A DNA stretch of 36,470 bases from Roseofilum capinflatum BLCC-M114 (lineage in GTDB: Bacteria; Cyanobacteriota; Cyanobacteriia; Cyanobacteriales; Desertifilaceae), in the NCBI RefSeq assembly GCF_030068505.1, contig NZ_JAQOSO010000043.1:526-36995 (forward strand). Direction: 5' to 3'. Below the pieces are notes generated by a model that ran no database searches, was not told the origin of the DNA, and was given only the letters and a program-made list of their open reading frames with translations. Each line of letters opens with the position of its first letter. The stretch's first letter is position 1. The translations under genes were made by a program, and so were the position numbers. Of this stretch, positions 1 through 7,213 are shown one piece after another.

Positions 1-245
1 TGTCCGGTGCAGGTTTAACCATGTCCGGTGTCGGTCAAACCATGTCCGGTGCAGGTTTAACCATGTCCGGTGTCGGTCAAACCATGTCCGGTGCAGGCTT
101 AACCATGTCCGGTGTCGGTCAAACCATGTCCGGTGCAGGCTTAACCATGTCCGGTGTCGGTCAAACCATGTCTGGTGCAGGCTTAACCATGTCCGGTGTC
201 GGTCAAACCATGTCTGGTGCAGGCTTAACCATGTCCGGTGTGGGT
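1..245 (+). repeat. 21-bp (42-bp paired) coding tandem repeat
   Basis: Units of 21 bp alternate between ATGTCCGGTGTCGGTCAAAC(C) and ATGTCCGGTGCAGGTTTAAC(C), giving a 42-bp higher-order period. Copies differ only at a few third positions (GGT/GGC, TCC/TCT), which points to recent expansion or gene conversion. The period is a multiple of three and stays in frame with the DUF4912 gene. The array begins before base 1, so its full length is unknown. Confidence 0.95.
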
Positions 246-593
246 ATGGAAATGCCTACCATGTCTGGTGTACATATGTCTGGAGTGGGCTTCTCCGCAC
301 CTCCTATTCAACCCCGCAAGTTCTGGTTAGTCGCTGATGCAGAACTCATCGTGTATGGTGCAACTGAACCGGATGCTACGGTTACCATTGGCGGTAAACC
401 CATTAAACTCAATCCAGATGGAACATTCCGGTTCCAGATGTCTTTCCAAGATGGTTTAATTGATTATCCGATTATGGCAGTTGCTGCTGATGGAGTACAA
501 ACCCGTTCCGTTCACATGCAGTTTACTCGCCAAACCCCTTCTCGCGATACGAATACCAAAGAAGAGGCGGCTTTAGAATGGGTTGAATCCTAA
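1..593 (+). CDS. DUF4912 domain protein, 3' part (5' end outside window)
   Basis: The reading frame is open from the first bases, so the gene begins upstream of the window. The first ~245 bases encode a 7-residue tandem repeat alternating MSGVGQT and MSGAGLT (ten full units from base 21 plus a partial one before), then a degenerate MSGVG-rich stretch. From about base 310 comes a globular C-terminus containing FWLVADAELIVYGATEPDA and a conserved stretch through PIKLNPDGTFRFQMSFQDG, which I recognise as the end of cyanobacterial DUF4912 proteins. The function of DUF4912 is unknown. Every repeat unit contains an ATG, so any start inside the repeat is arbitrary. The gene is followed by a strong hairpin-T terminator. 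Confidence 0.8.
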   Translation, partial: SGAGLTMSGVGQTMSGAGLTMSGVGQTMSGAGLTMSGVGQTMSGAGLTMSGVGQTMSGAGLTMSGVGQTMSGAGLTMSGVGMEMPTMSGVHMSGVGFSAPPIQPRKFWLVADAELIVYGATEPDATVTIGGKPIKLNPDGTFRFQMSFQDGLIDYPIMAVAADGVQTRSVHMQFTRQTPSRDTNTKEEAALEWVES

Positions 594-645
594 ACCAAAG
601 GTCTTGCTCTCCTGAGTCAAGGATTGAATCTCCGCTTTTACTGAT

Positions 646-672
646 ACCCGGTTTTGTCAACCGGGTTTTTTT
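646..672 (+). terminator. Rho-independent terminator after the DUF4912 gene
   Basis: ACCCGGTT (646-653) pairs with AACCGGGT (659-666) around a 5-base loop, followed by a run of T. It lies 53 bases past the stop of the DUF4912 gene. Confidence 0.85.
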
Positions 673-720
673 ACAGCGCAGCCATCTCCGAAAGTGACAA
701 AAGAGGGATATAGCGGTTAA

Positions 721-778
721 GGTGGGCAGGGCGTAAGGTTGTCGAAGATGAATCAACAGCCGACTTCTCCTGCCCACC
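721..778. repeat. Inverted repeat GGTGGGCAGG / CCTGCCCACC
   Basis: A perfect 10-bp inverted repeat (721-730 and 769-778) lies between two convergent genes. The extended motif TAGGGTGGGC also occurs near 8280 and 30298, so this looks like a dispersed non-coding element. It could also act as a terminator-like structure for the minus-strand gene that ends at 812. Confidence 0.55.
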
Positions 779-811
779 CTACAATGATCGGATTTGAGAT
801 TCTGATCTGTT

Positions 812-3013
812 CTAACGGCCTAACAATTCTTCTGCTCGCTTGGCCAAGTTTTCCGCCCTCAAGCCGTTGTAGGCCATAATTTCCCCAGCGCTGGAAGCGG
901 TTTCTCCCCGTTTCCAGGCAAAGGTATCGCGCTTGCAGGTACTGCGTAACATTACTGGCTCTAACAGGGCACTCGCTCCTCCTGTGATACCAATTAAGGC
1001 ATCGCCAGCAAACAAGCGCTCAAAACCAGCATCATCTAAGAAGTGGCTATCCTTTTCTGTGCAAGTTTCCCAGGCTACGTCAGTCGGGCGATATAACCGT
1101 CGGGGATTAATGACGGAAACGATACGCACGCCAATGCCTTCATCTTCTAATTCTAGGGCGGCTTCAAAGGTGGGAATGAGGGGCATATCGCCAATTACGG
1201 CAAAGACTACTTTTTGTTTGCCTTCGGTTTCATGGAGAATGATTCCTCCATCTTGGAGGGCTTGGCGAGTTTGGTCGAGGGTGGTGCGAATGGGTAAGGG
1301 GGATTTACTGGCCGTAATCGTAATTCCCTTGTTCTTGGTTCCTACTGCCCATTCATAACAGGCTTGAATACTATTGGCATCACAGGGGAACAGGGGGAAA
1401 ATATTGCCGTTCCGCATCATGGCGGCAAAATAGTTTTCAATTTCTGGCCGTTGGTGCGTCCAACCGTTGCGTCCTTGCTCTAAGGCTCCGGCAGTAAAGA
1501 GGGTGATGGTGGAGGGGGTGGGACGGCGCAGTTCTGCCATGGCTTGGGTGACGGTTTGCCAAATGGGTAGGCCGTTGATGGCGAAGGATTCGTAGGAACA
1601 CCAGAGGGTACGCGCTCCAAAGAGGGCAAGGGCGGCGGCTAAACCGGAACAGGCATCTTCACTTAAGGGTTCGTAAACTTGACCTTCAGGCCCTTGGAAG
1701 TAGTCTTCGTCGGGGGTGGGGTGAAGGATTTGCAGGCCGATGTTGACGTTGTTGATGCCGGATGCGGCGTTACCGTCGGCGTTGGTGAGTAGGAAGTTGG
1801 GGTCGGTTTTGCCGACGTGAACGATTAACTCGCCCATGGCGGTGGTGGCTACTTTTTTGTCGCCTTTGATGGGGTATTCGGTTAAGGGGAGCTGGCCGAG
1901 TTCGGGGAGGGGGAGTTCTTGTTCGGTGACGACATGGTGGGAAGCGGGGCCTCCGGCGGAGCGCTCGAAGTTGGTGCGGACGAGTTGCCAGGCTTCGGGG
2001 GTGAGGGCCCGTTGTTGGAGGGCGTTGACGATGTAGTCTTTTTCGGTGCTGTCTCCGGGATAGAGGTTGTGGGATTTTGCGCCCCGTTTGTGGACTCCTG
2101 CGCCTTTGAGTTGTTTGACGATGAGGACGGTGAGTTTGCCGCCTAGGGCGGATTGGGCGGCTTGGTGGGTGGCTTCGAGGATTTCTTGGACAAATTCGAG
2201 CCGGTTTTTGAAGGAGAAGTGGGTGCTGTCTACATAGTCTCCGGGTTGGTTGGTGTCGTCGAAGTCTTTGGCGTTGACGAGGATGACTTCTTCAAAGCCG
2301 TTGCCTTCCCAGTATTGGATCATTTCTTCGTTGGTTTTGGTGGAGACCATGCTGTGGTGTTCCTGGGAGTAGCCGTTCCAGACGAGGATGGGGAGGAAGT
2401 TGGTGACCTGGGGGAAGGCGGTGTGGAAGTGGGCGAAGCTGCTCATGATGTAGGGTTCGCCGAGTCCACCGTCGCCGATGGTGACGGGGAAGAGGATGCC
2501 GGGGTGGAGTTTGGCTCCGGCCATGGCGAAGTGTTGTCCTTGGCCGAGGGGGCCGGCTGGGTTGAGGAGTCCGGGGATTTGGCCGGAGAGGTGGCCGAGG
2601 AGTCCGTGCATTTCTCGGAAGCGTTCGCGCATTTGTTGGACGGTTTGGATGCCCATGTCTTCGAGGGAGCGGTCGAGGAACATATTGCTGTAGAATCCGG
2701 GGGCGTGGTGACCGACTTCGGTGAGGATGTTTTTGTGACCGAGCATGACGAGGGCGGCGATCGCATCGGCTATGCTGGCAAATCCACCGGGGTGTCCGGA
2801 TTGTTTGGAGGCGGTGATTTGCAGGGTGAGATATCGCAGGGCATCGGCGGCGAGCAGGGTTTGGTAGGCGGCCCGCTCGTCACTGGGGGCGCTAATGGCG
2901 GTTTGTCCGGCTTCAATGGCGGGTTGGGTTCCGTAGGTTTCAAATTCTGGGAGGCGATCGGCAAAAACCTGAATACCTTGACAAAAGGAGGGTAGGGTGG
3001 TAGTGGCGCTCAT
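812..3013 (-). CDS. Phosphoketolase-like thiamine-diphosphate enzyme
   Basis: The 733-residue protein resembles the second, less typical cyanobacterial phosphoketolase class. Phosphoketolases split xylulose-5-P or fructose-6-P with phosphate to give acetyl-P. Visible ThDP-enzyme features are a transketolase-like HPGG (residues 74-77), GHHAPG (101-106), the cofactor motif GDGG (180-183) ending at N213, LSED with the probable cofactor-activating Glu at 452, and RNGWTHQ (about 515-521), which matches the HNGFSHQ region of phosphoketolases. It is somewhat shorter than classical Xfp proteins (about 800 residues). The ATG is preceded by AGAGGA at good spacing. It is divergent from the iron-ADH-like gene. 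The family is clear; substrate and true phosphoketolase activity are inferred. Confidence 0.8.
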   Translation of the reverse strand: MSATTTLPSFCQGIQVFADRLPEFETYGTQPAIEAGQTAISAPSDERAAYQTLLAADALRYLTLQITASKQSGHPGGFASIADAIAALVMLGHKNILTEVGHHAPGFYSNMFLDRSLEDMGIQTVQQMRERFREMHGLLGHLSGQIPGLLNPAGPLGQGQHFAMAGAKLHPGILFPVTIGDGGLGEPYIMSSFAHFHTAFPQVTNFLPILVWNGYSQEHHSMVSTKTNEEMIQYWEGNGFEEVILVNAKDFDDTNQPGDYVDSTHFSFKNRLEFVQEILEATHQAAQSALGGKLTVLIVKQLKGAGVHKRGAKSHNLYPGDSTEKDYIVNALQQRALTPEAWQLVRTNFERSAGGPASHHVVTEQELPLPELGQLPLTEYPIKGDKKVATTAMGELIVHVGKTDPNFLLTNADGNAASGINNVNIGLQILHPTPDEDYFQGPEGQVYEPLSEDACSGLAAALALFGARTLWCSYESFAINGLPIWQTVTQAMAELRRPTPSTITLFTAGALEQGRNGWTHQRPEIENYFAAMMRNGNIFPLFPCDANSIQACYEWAVGTKNKGITITASKSPLPIRTTLDQTRQALQDGGIILHETEGKQKVVFAVIGDMPLIPTFEAALELEDEGIGVRIVSVINPRRLYRPTDVAWETCTEKDSHFLDDAGFERLFAGDALIGITGGASALLEPVMLRSTCKRDTFAWKRGETASSAGEIMAYNGLRAENLAKRAEELLGR

Positions 3014-3115
3014 GAGTAAAAAAATCCTCTGATGGGGTTGGAGATCGTTAAATAAATCTTACAATGTTAACGGCCTGTCCTTGGGCGATCGGCTATTGGT
3101 TCATTGCGTAGCAAA

Positions 3116-3135
3116 CTATTGATAAAATTCAATAG
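3116..3135. promoter_or_regulatory. Operator-like inverted repeat between divergent genes
   Basis: CTATTGA (3116-3122) and TCAATAG (3129-3135) form a perfect 7-bp inverted repeat with a 6-bp spacer. It lies in the 286-bp region shared by the divergent phosphoketolase and iron-ADH-like genes. The size and symmetry fit a dimeric regulator site, but no regulator gene is adjacent, so this is only a candidate. Confidence 0.35.
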
Positions 3136-3299
3136 ATAAGGCTTGTTCTATCAGAAATAGTAAGGTGTAAGGGTGAAAAGTCGGTGGTAGTCTTCACTGA
3201 GAGATAAAGCTATCAAAAGTGAGCGACGATCTACACTGAGATCGATTACTTTGGAGAAATAGAAACTGATTGCTCCCCTAGAGTTGAGAACCCCTGTTG

Positions 3300-4478
3300 A
3301 TGAAAGCGTTTAGTTTTGCCAAGGTTCCCCCGATTTATTGTGGTGCTGGCCAAGTCCGAGAATTAAGGAGTTTAATTGCCCAATTTGAGGGTAAGAGGGT
3401 GCTGTTGATTACGGGGGCCGAGTCTTTGCAAGCGTCGGGTCAGTTCGATTCCATTCAGGCACAGTTGAATGAGTCAGCTCAGGTGGTTCATCATGGGGTT
3501 TGCGATCGCGAGCCGACGGATGCTCTGATTGATGGTATCTGTGAGGAGATCCGTGACTTATCGATTGATGCGATCGTCAGTATTGGCGGTGGTAGTGTGA
3601 TTGATGTGGGAAAGGCGATCGCCTGTGATATTCCTCCAGAGTCTGGGGCGATCGAGCATATCCAAGGTATGGCAACGAATCCACGGCTGACGCACTCCAA
3701 AATTCCCTTAATTGCTATTCCCACTAACTCTGGCACGGGAAATGAAGTGACTCCGAAAATTGCGATCGACCGGATAGGTGTTCCAGGAACCAAAACCTTT
3801 TTCACTCACCCCCAATTTATGCCAGATGCTGTGATTCTTGACCCGGAACTGCATATTTCCTGCTCTCCTGAGCTAACGGCTACCTGTGGGTTAGTGACTT
3901 TGGCGCATTTGATGGAAGCCGAGTTTGCTCTTCATACCTCGGTCTTAACGGAGGCGATTATCTGGAGTGGCTTAGAAGCGCTCAAAGATAATTTACTCCT
4001 TGCTTGTGCAGTTGGAGCTGGGAGTCAAGCAGTGCGGGGAAAAATGGCCTATGCTTCCTGTGCATCGGGGATTGGTCAAGCGAATAGCTCTGTGGGACTG
4101 CTGCAAGCTCTTTCCCTGATTCTCAGTAGTTTTTGCCCCGTTCCCTATCGCATAGCCTGTAGCACGTTGGCGGGTTCTGCTCTGCGGGTGAGTCTCAGGG
4201 CTTTGCGTACCCGTTATACCCAAAATCCAATTCTGCTGAAAATGGCTAAGGTGGGAGAACTCTTTGATGGCCGTACTCAGCAGAGCCACCATTATTATTG
4301 TGATGCCTTGGTCAATATTGTGGAAGCCTGGGTGCAAATTTTACCGATTCCTCGTCTGGGAGAATATGGTATTAAGACCCAAGATCTGCCTCCTGTGGTT
4401 GAAAAGACCCTCGATTCCTGTCCTAATGTGGATCTGTATCGGGATGAGATCTACGCCATCTTACAGGATAGATTGTAG
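3300..4478 (+). CDS. Iron-containing alcohol dehydrogenase homologue, metal site degenerate
   Basis: The 392-residue protein has the family's dinucleotide-binding region (GGGSVIDVGKAIA, residues 97-109; IPTNSGTGNE, 140-149) and normal length. In classical members (FucO numbering) iron is held by D196, H200, H263 and H277. A gap-free comparison with my memory of the family consensus puts V199, H203, L273 and Y283 at these positions here, so three of four ligands are gone. The extra His of the HALAH motif is Q269. Catalysis by the usual mechanism seems unlikely. A TTG codon sits directly before the chosen ATG; the ATG is preferred. No stop or frameshift is seen, so the gene is maintained rather than decayed. 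Confidence 0.8.
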   Translation: MKAFSFAKVPPIYCGAGQVRELRSLIAQFEGKRVLLITGAESLQASGQFDSIQAQLNESAQVVHHGVCDREPTDALIDGICEEIRDLSIDAIVSIGGGSVIDVGKAIACDIPPESGAIEHIQGMATNPRLTHSKIPLIAIPTNSGTGNEVTPKIAIDRIGVPGTKTFFTHPQFMPDAVILDPELHISCSPELTATCGLVTLAHLMEAEFALHTSVLTEAIIWSGLEALKDNLLLACAVGAGSQAVRGKMAYASCASGIGQANSSVGLLQALSLILSSFCPVPYRIACSTLAGSALRVSLRALRTRYTQNPILLKMAKVGELFDGRTQQSHHYYCDALVNIVEAWVQILPIPRLGEYGIKTQDLPPVVEKTLDSCPNVDLYRDEIYAILQDRL

Positions 4479-4610
4479 GGCTATGGGCGATCGCGGGTAA
4501 TGGGTAAGCTCACCTTATGAGAGATAAAAAAATATTATATTTCAAAAGGCTTGCAATCCAATCAGCTTATGCATACACTAAAAGTATGAAAGCAATAGGA
4601 GCAATAACTA

Positions 4611-4934
4611 ATGTTCAACTTCCTCTTTACCCAACGCCCTGCTAACCCTGAAATGCAAGGAAACAATAACCCCATCAAACGGTACTTACAACCTTTACGG
4701 CAATGGCTCAATCGCTTTGAAATTCGTGACGAAAGCATGGCTCATTTCCTCTGTCGTATGATTCCCGTTCAATGTCCTTTTGCCCGCGATCTTTATTTGT
4801 TTGGTCGCAAAATTGGACATATTCCCCCCTTATGCAAGTTAAATCCCCTCTATGAAGAAGTCATTGCCTTGCGATTCCGCGCTTTGTGTTATTTAGCTGA
4901 TGAATGTGGACAAGATATTCGCATTTATTGTTAA
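4611..4934 (+). CDS. Mo-dependent nitrogenase C-terminal-like small protein
   Basis: This 107-residue protein matches the cyanobacterial family named for the 'Mo-dependent nitrogenase C-terminus' (Mo-nitro_C). It contains CRMIPVQCPFARDL, HIPPLCKLNPLYEE and a conserved end with LRFRALCYLADECG. Five cysteines are present, several in conserved-looking positions, and might bind a metal; that is inference. The name does not imply nitrogen fixation: no nif gene is present here. The ATG has AGGAG (4597-4601) nine bases upstream. Function unknown. Confidence 0.8.
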   Translation: MFNFLFTQRPANPEMQGNNNPIKRYLQPLRQWLNRFEIRDESMAHFLCRMIPVQCPFARDLYLFGRKIGHIPPLCKLNPLYEEVIALRFRALCYLADECGQDIRIYC

Positions 4935-5006
4935 GCGCACCGCGCTGGTAATCGGTAAAACACACTCTCTCCCAAAGGTATAGATCGCCGTACTTTCCTC
5001 AGTTGC

Positions 5007-5405
5007 TTACATCAGCAAATCCCTTAGCTCTGGATATCGTCGAATCGAGCCATCAATTGTAGCTAATTGTGCTTGGTATTCTATTGCTGTAGCTATAATA
5101 ATTCTGTCAAACGGATCTCGATGAATGGGTGATAGCTGCACTGCACGAGAAGCAATCTTTGGAGTCAGAGGAAAAAGAGAAATTCCGGAGGGATCTAACG
5201 CTTCTTGCAACCAAAGATCGAGAGTATAGGGCAATGATAAGCGTCCGCGTTGTCCTGCTAAAGCTACTTCGTAGCAAGAGACTGAAGCTATACCGACTAA
5301 ACTTGCTGTTGAGATGATGTCTACCCAAGCAGTAGGAAACCGTTCCCATTGGAGATTAACAAACCAGATCCAGATGTGGGTATCTAAGAGAATTATTTCA
5401 GGCAT
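5007..5405 (-). CDS. PIN-domain toxin, VapC-like
   Basis: The 132-residue protein has the PIN ribonuclease fold pattern: LLDTHIWIWF with D8 near the N-terminus, CYEVAL with E46, RDPFDRIIIATAIE with D97 and D100, and ATIDGSI with D118. These acidic residues form the Mg2+-dependent RNase site in VapC toxins. The ATG at 5405 is chosen over a TTG two codons upstream. It overlaps the 3' end of the antitoxin-like gene by 13 bases, the usual translational coupling of such pairs. The RNA target is unknown. Confidence 0.85.
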   Translation of the reverse strand: MPEIILLDTHIWIWFVNLQWERFPTAWVDIISTASLVGIASVSCYEVALAGQRGRLSLPYTLDLWLQEALDPSGISLFPLTPKIASRAVQLSPIHRDPFDRIIIATAIEYQAQLATIDGSIRRYPELRDLLM

Positions 5406-5611
5406 TCCCAATCGTTTTCATCCACAATAGGACTGACCAAATCTCCTGTAATTTTAGCTTTGCCTGCAATTAAGGGTGAAGGTTGGCGGCGTTGTCCAGT
5501 AGAGGTGGGAAACTCTTCTAGAATAGAAATGGCAATGCGAGCTGAATGAATGGGGGGTTTTTGGGTCAACCACACAATCTTACCATTTTGATATAAGGCT
5601 TCGTATTGCAT
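5393..5611 (-). CDS. Type II antitoxin-like protein upstream of the PIN toxin
   Basis: This 72-residue protein starts MQYEALYQNGKIVWL and ends DENDWECLK. It lies directly upstream of and overlaps the PIN toxin gene, so it is read as the antitoxin. I do not recognise a classical DNA-binding fold (AbrB, RHH) by eye; the early beta-rich part resembles small cyanobacterial antitoxins paired with PIN proteins. The ATG at 5611 is preceded by AGGGAAACTT. The open frame extends 40 codons further upstream, but that part has no family resemblance and would overlap the promoter of the divergent gene at 5730. Confidence 0.7.
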   Translation of the reverse strand: MQYEALYQNGKIVWLTQKPPIHSARIAISILEEFPTSTGQRRQPSPLIAGKAKITGDLVSPIVDENDWECLK

Positions 5612-5692
5612 AAGTTTCCCTCTAAATTGACTGCCTAGAGATATTATAACTTCCAGACCAATAGAAGTGTAACATGGGCAGGGGACAGAGTT

Positions 5693-5701
5693 TGGTATAA
5701 T
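5693..5701 (+). promoter_or_regulatory. Extended -10 promoter candidate
   Basis: TGGTATAAT combines an extended TGn with a perfect TATAAT (5696-5701), 28 bases before the ATG at 5730. No good -35 is seen, which is normal for extended -10 promoters. Confidence 0.5.
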
Positions 5702-5729
5702 TTGACGAGTTATTGCTCGACCCAAACCC

Positions 5730-7061
5730 ATGAGTACCCAACCGAAAATAATTGTTCTTGACGACGATCCTACCGGATCGCAAACGGTGCATAGTTGTTT
5801 GTTGCTGATGCAGTGGGATGTGGAAACCCTGCGGTTTGGCTTAACGGATGATTCGCCAATTGTGTTTATTTTAACGAATACGAGGGCGTTGACTCCGGAG
5901 GAAGCGCGGCAGGTGACGGTGGAGGTGTGCCAAAATTTGAAGCAGGCGATCGCCGCAGAAAAGATCGAAAATTTCTTAGTCGTCAGTCGTTCCGACTCTA
6001 CGCTTCGGGGCCATTATCCCATTGAAACGGATGCGATCGCCGCCGAACTCGGCCCCTTTGATGGCCATTTTCTCATCCCCGCCTTCTTTGAAGGGGGACG
6101 GATCACCCGCGATAGTATCCATTATCTGATGGTGGACGGCACGCCTACCCCCGTCCATGAAACGGAATTTGCCAAAGATTCTGTTTTTGGCTACTCCCAC
6201 TCCTATCTTCCCGATTATGTGGCTCAAAAAACCCAAGGTCAAATTAGCAGCGATCGCGTCCAACGGTTTCTCCTCGAAGATATTCGCGAAGGCAGCTTTG
6301 ACCGTCTCATGACCCTCACCGATAATCAATGTGGAGTCGTAGACGCAGAACACCAAGTTGACCTAGACTGGTTTGCCGGCGACCTATTGCGAGCCAGTTC
6401 CCATGGTAAACGCTTCCTCCTTCGCAGTGCCGCCAGTATTCTCACCTCCCTAGCCCAACTGCCCCAGCAACCGGTAATGGCCGAACATATGAATCAATAT
6501 GTGCGCGAAGGCCAACCCGGCGTAATATTGGTCGGCTCCCATGTGAAAAAAACCACCGAACAACTCACCGAACTCCTAAAAGAGCCAGAAATTAAGGGCA
6601 TAGAAGTGGATGTCAGCACTTTACTCAAAAATGACCCTAACAGCCAAGAAAGCCTGATCCAGAGCATTTTAAGCCAGGTTCAGGACATCCACAGCCAAGG
6701 GCGAACCCCGGTTATTTACACCTCGCGCCAAGAACTCACCTTTCCCACCATTCAAGCGCGACTCGACTTTGGTAAACAGGTGTCGCAAGTGCTAATGACG
6801 GTGGTTGAGAACCTCCCCGAAGACATGGGCTATTTAATCAGCAAAGGCGGCATTACCTCCAATGATGTCCTCAGTCACGGGTTAAGATTGCGATCGGCTC
6901 GTCTACTTGGCCAAATTCTCCCCGGATGCTCCCTCGTGCGTACTCCCATCGACCATCCCCGGTTCCCCAACCTACCCGTGGTACTCTTTCCTGGAAATGT
7001 GGGAGATCGCCACGGGTTAACCACCGTCTATCAACGATTAAACCAGCAATCTGCTCACTGA
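5730..7061 (+). CDS. Four-carbon acid sugar kinase family protein (DUF1537, OtnK/DtnK-like)
   Basis: The 443-residue protein starts with IIVLDDDPTGSQTVH (residues 7-21), the sugar-acid-binding signature of the family, and has VSRSDSTLRGHYP in the middle. Near the C-terminus are GGITSNDV (373-380) and FPGNVGD, which form the nucleotide-binding part. Characterised members phosphorylate D-threonate, D-erythronate or 3-oxo-tetronate. Family partners (OtnC aldolase, PdxA2, OtnI) are not nearby, so the substrate cannot be assigned. A clear extended -10 lies upstream. psbO follows on the same strand after 152 bases but probably has its own promoter. Confidence 0.85.
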   Translation: MSTQPKIIVLDDDPTGSQTVHSCLLLMQWDVETLRFGLTDDSPIVFILTNTRALTPEEARQVTVEVCQNLKQAIAAEKIENFLVVSRSDSTLRGHYPIETDAIAAELGPFDGHFLIPAFFEGGRITRDSIHYLMVDGTPTPVHETEFAKDSVFGYSHSYLPDYVAQKTQGQISSDRVQRFLLEDIREGSFDRLMTLTDNQCGVVDAEHQVDLDWFAGDLLRASSHGKRFLLRSAASILTSLAQLPQQPVMAEHMNQYVREGQPGVILVGSHVKKTTEQLTELLKEPEIKGIEVDVSTLLKNDPNSQESLIQSILSQVQDIHSQGRTPVIYTSRQELTFPTIQARLDFGKQVSQVLMTVVENLPEDMGYLISKGGITSNDVLSHGLRLRSARLLGQILPGCSLVRTPIDHPRFPNLPVVLFPGNVGDRHGLTTVYQRLNQQSAH

Positions 7062-7213
7062 ACCCCCTGAACGGGATCTTAGCCGTACCATTTTATGAAA
7101 TTATGGTTAAAAGAGTTTTGGCGATCCCCGATCCTGAGCCATCTATCCTCAGTTGGGGAGCAGCAGAACTCCGTTGGAGGAAAACACATTTGGTCAACGC
7201 TAACCACTCAACT

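Noticed and set aside
1-245. CRISPR array at the left end
   Set aside because: Units are contiguous without unique spacers, in frame, and part of a protein.
523-777. Minus-strand open frame of 84 codons
   Set aside because: It runs through a terminator and an inverted repeat and into the DUF4912 gene, with no motif.
2153-2995. Long plus-strand open frame (280 codons) opposite the phosphoketolase-like gene
   Set aside because: It is a Gly/Glu/Val-rich antisense shadow of a clear enzyme gene, with no recognisable motif.
4611-4934. Evidence for nitrogen fixation
   Set aside because: The family name is historical; there is no nifHDK or accessory gene, and the family is widespread in non-fixing cyanobacteria.
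6926-7213. Extension of the psbO frame upstream of 7214
   Set aside because: It overlaps the kinase gene and would bury the signal peptide; the ATG at 7214 gives the normal PsbO length.
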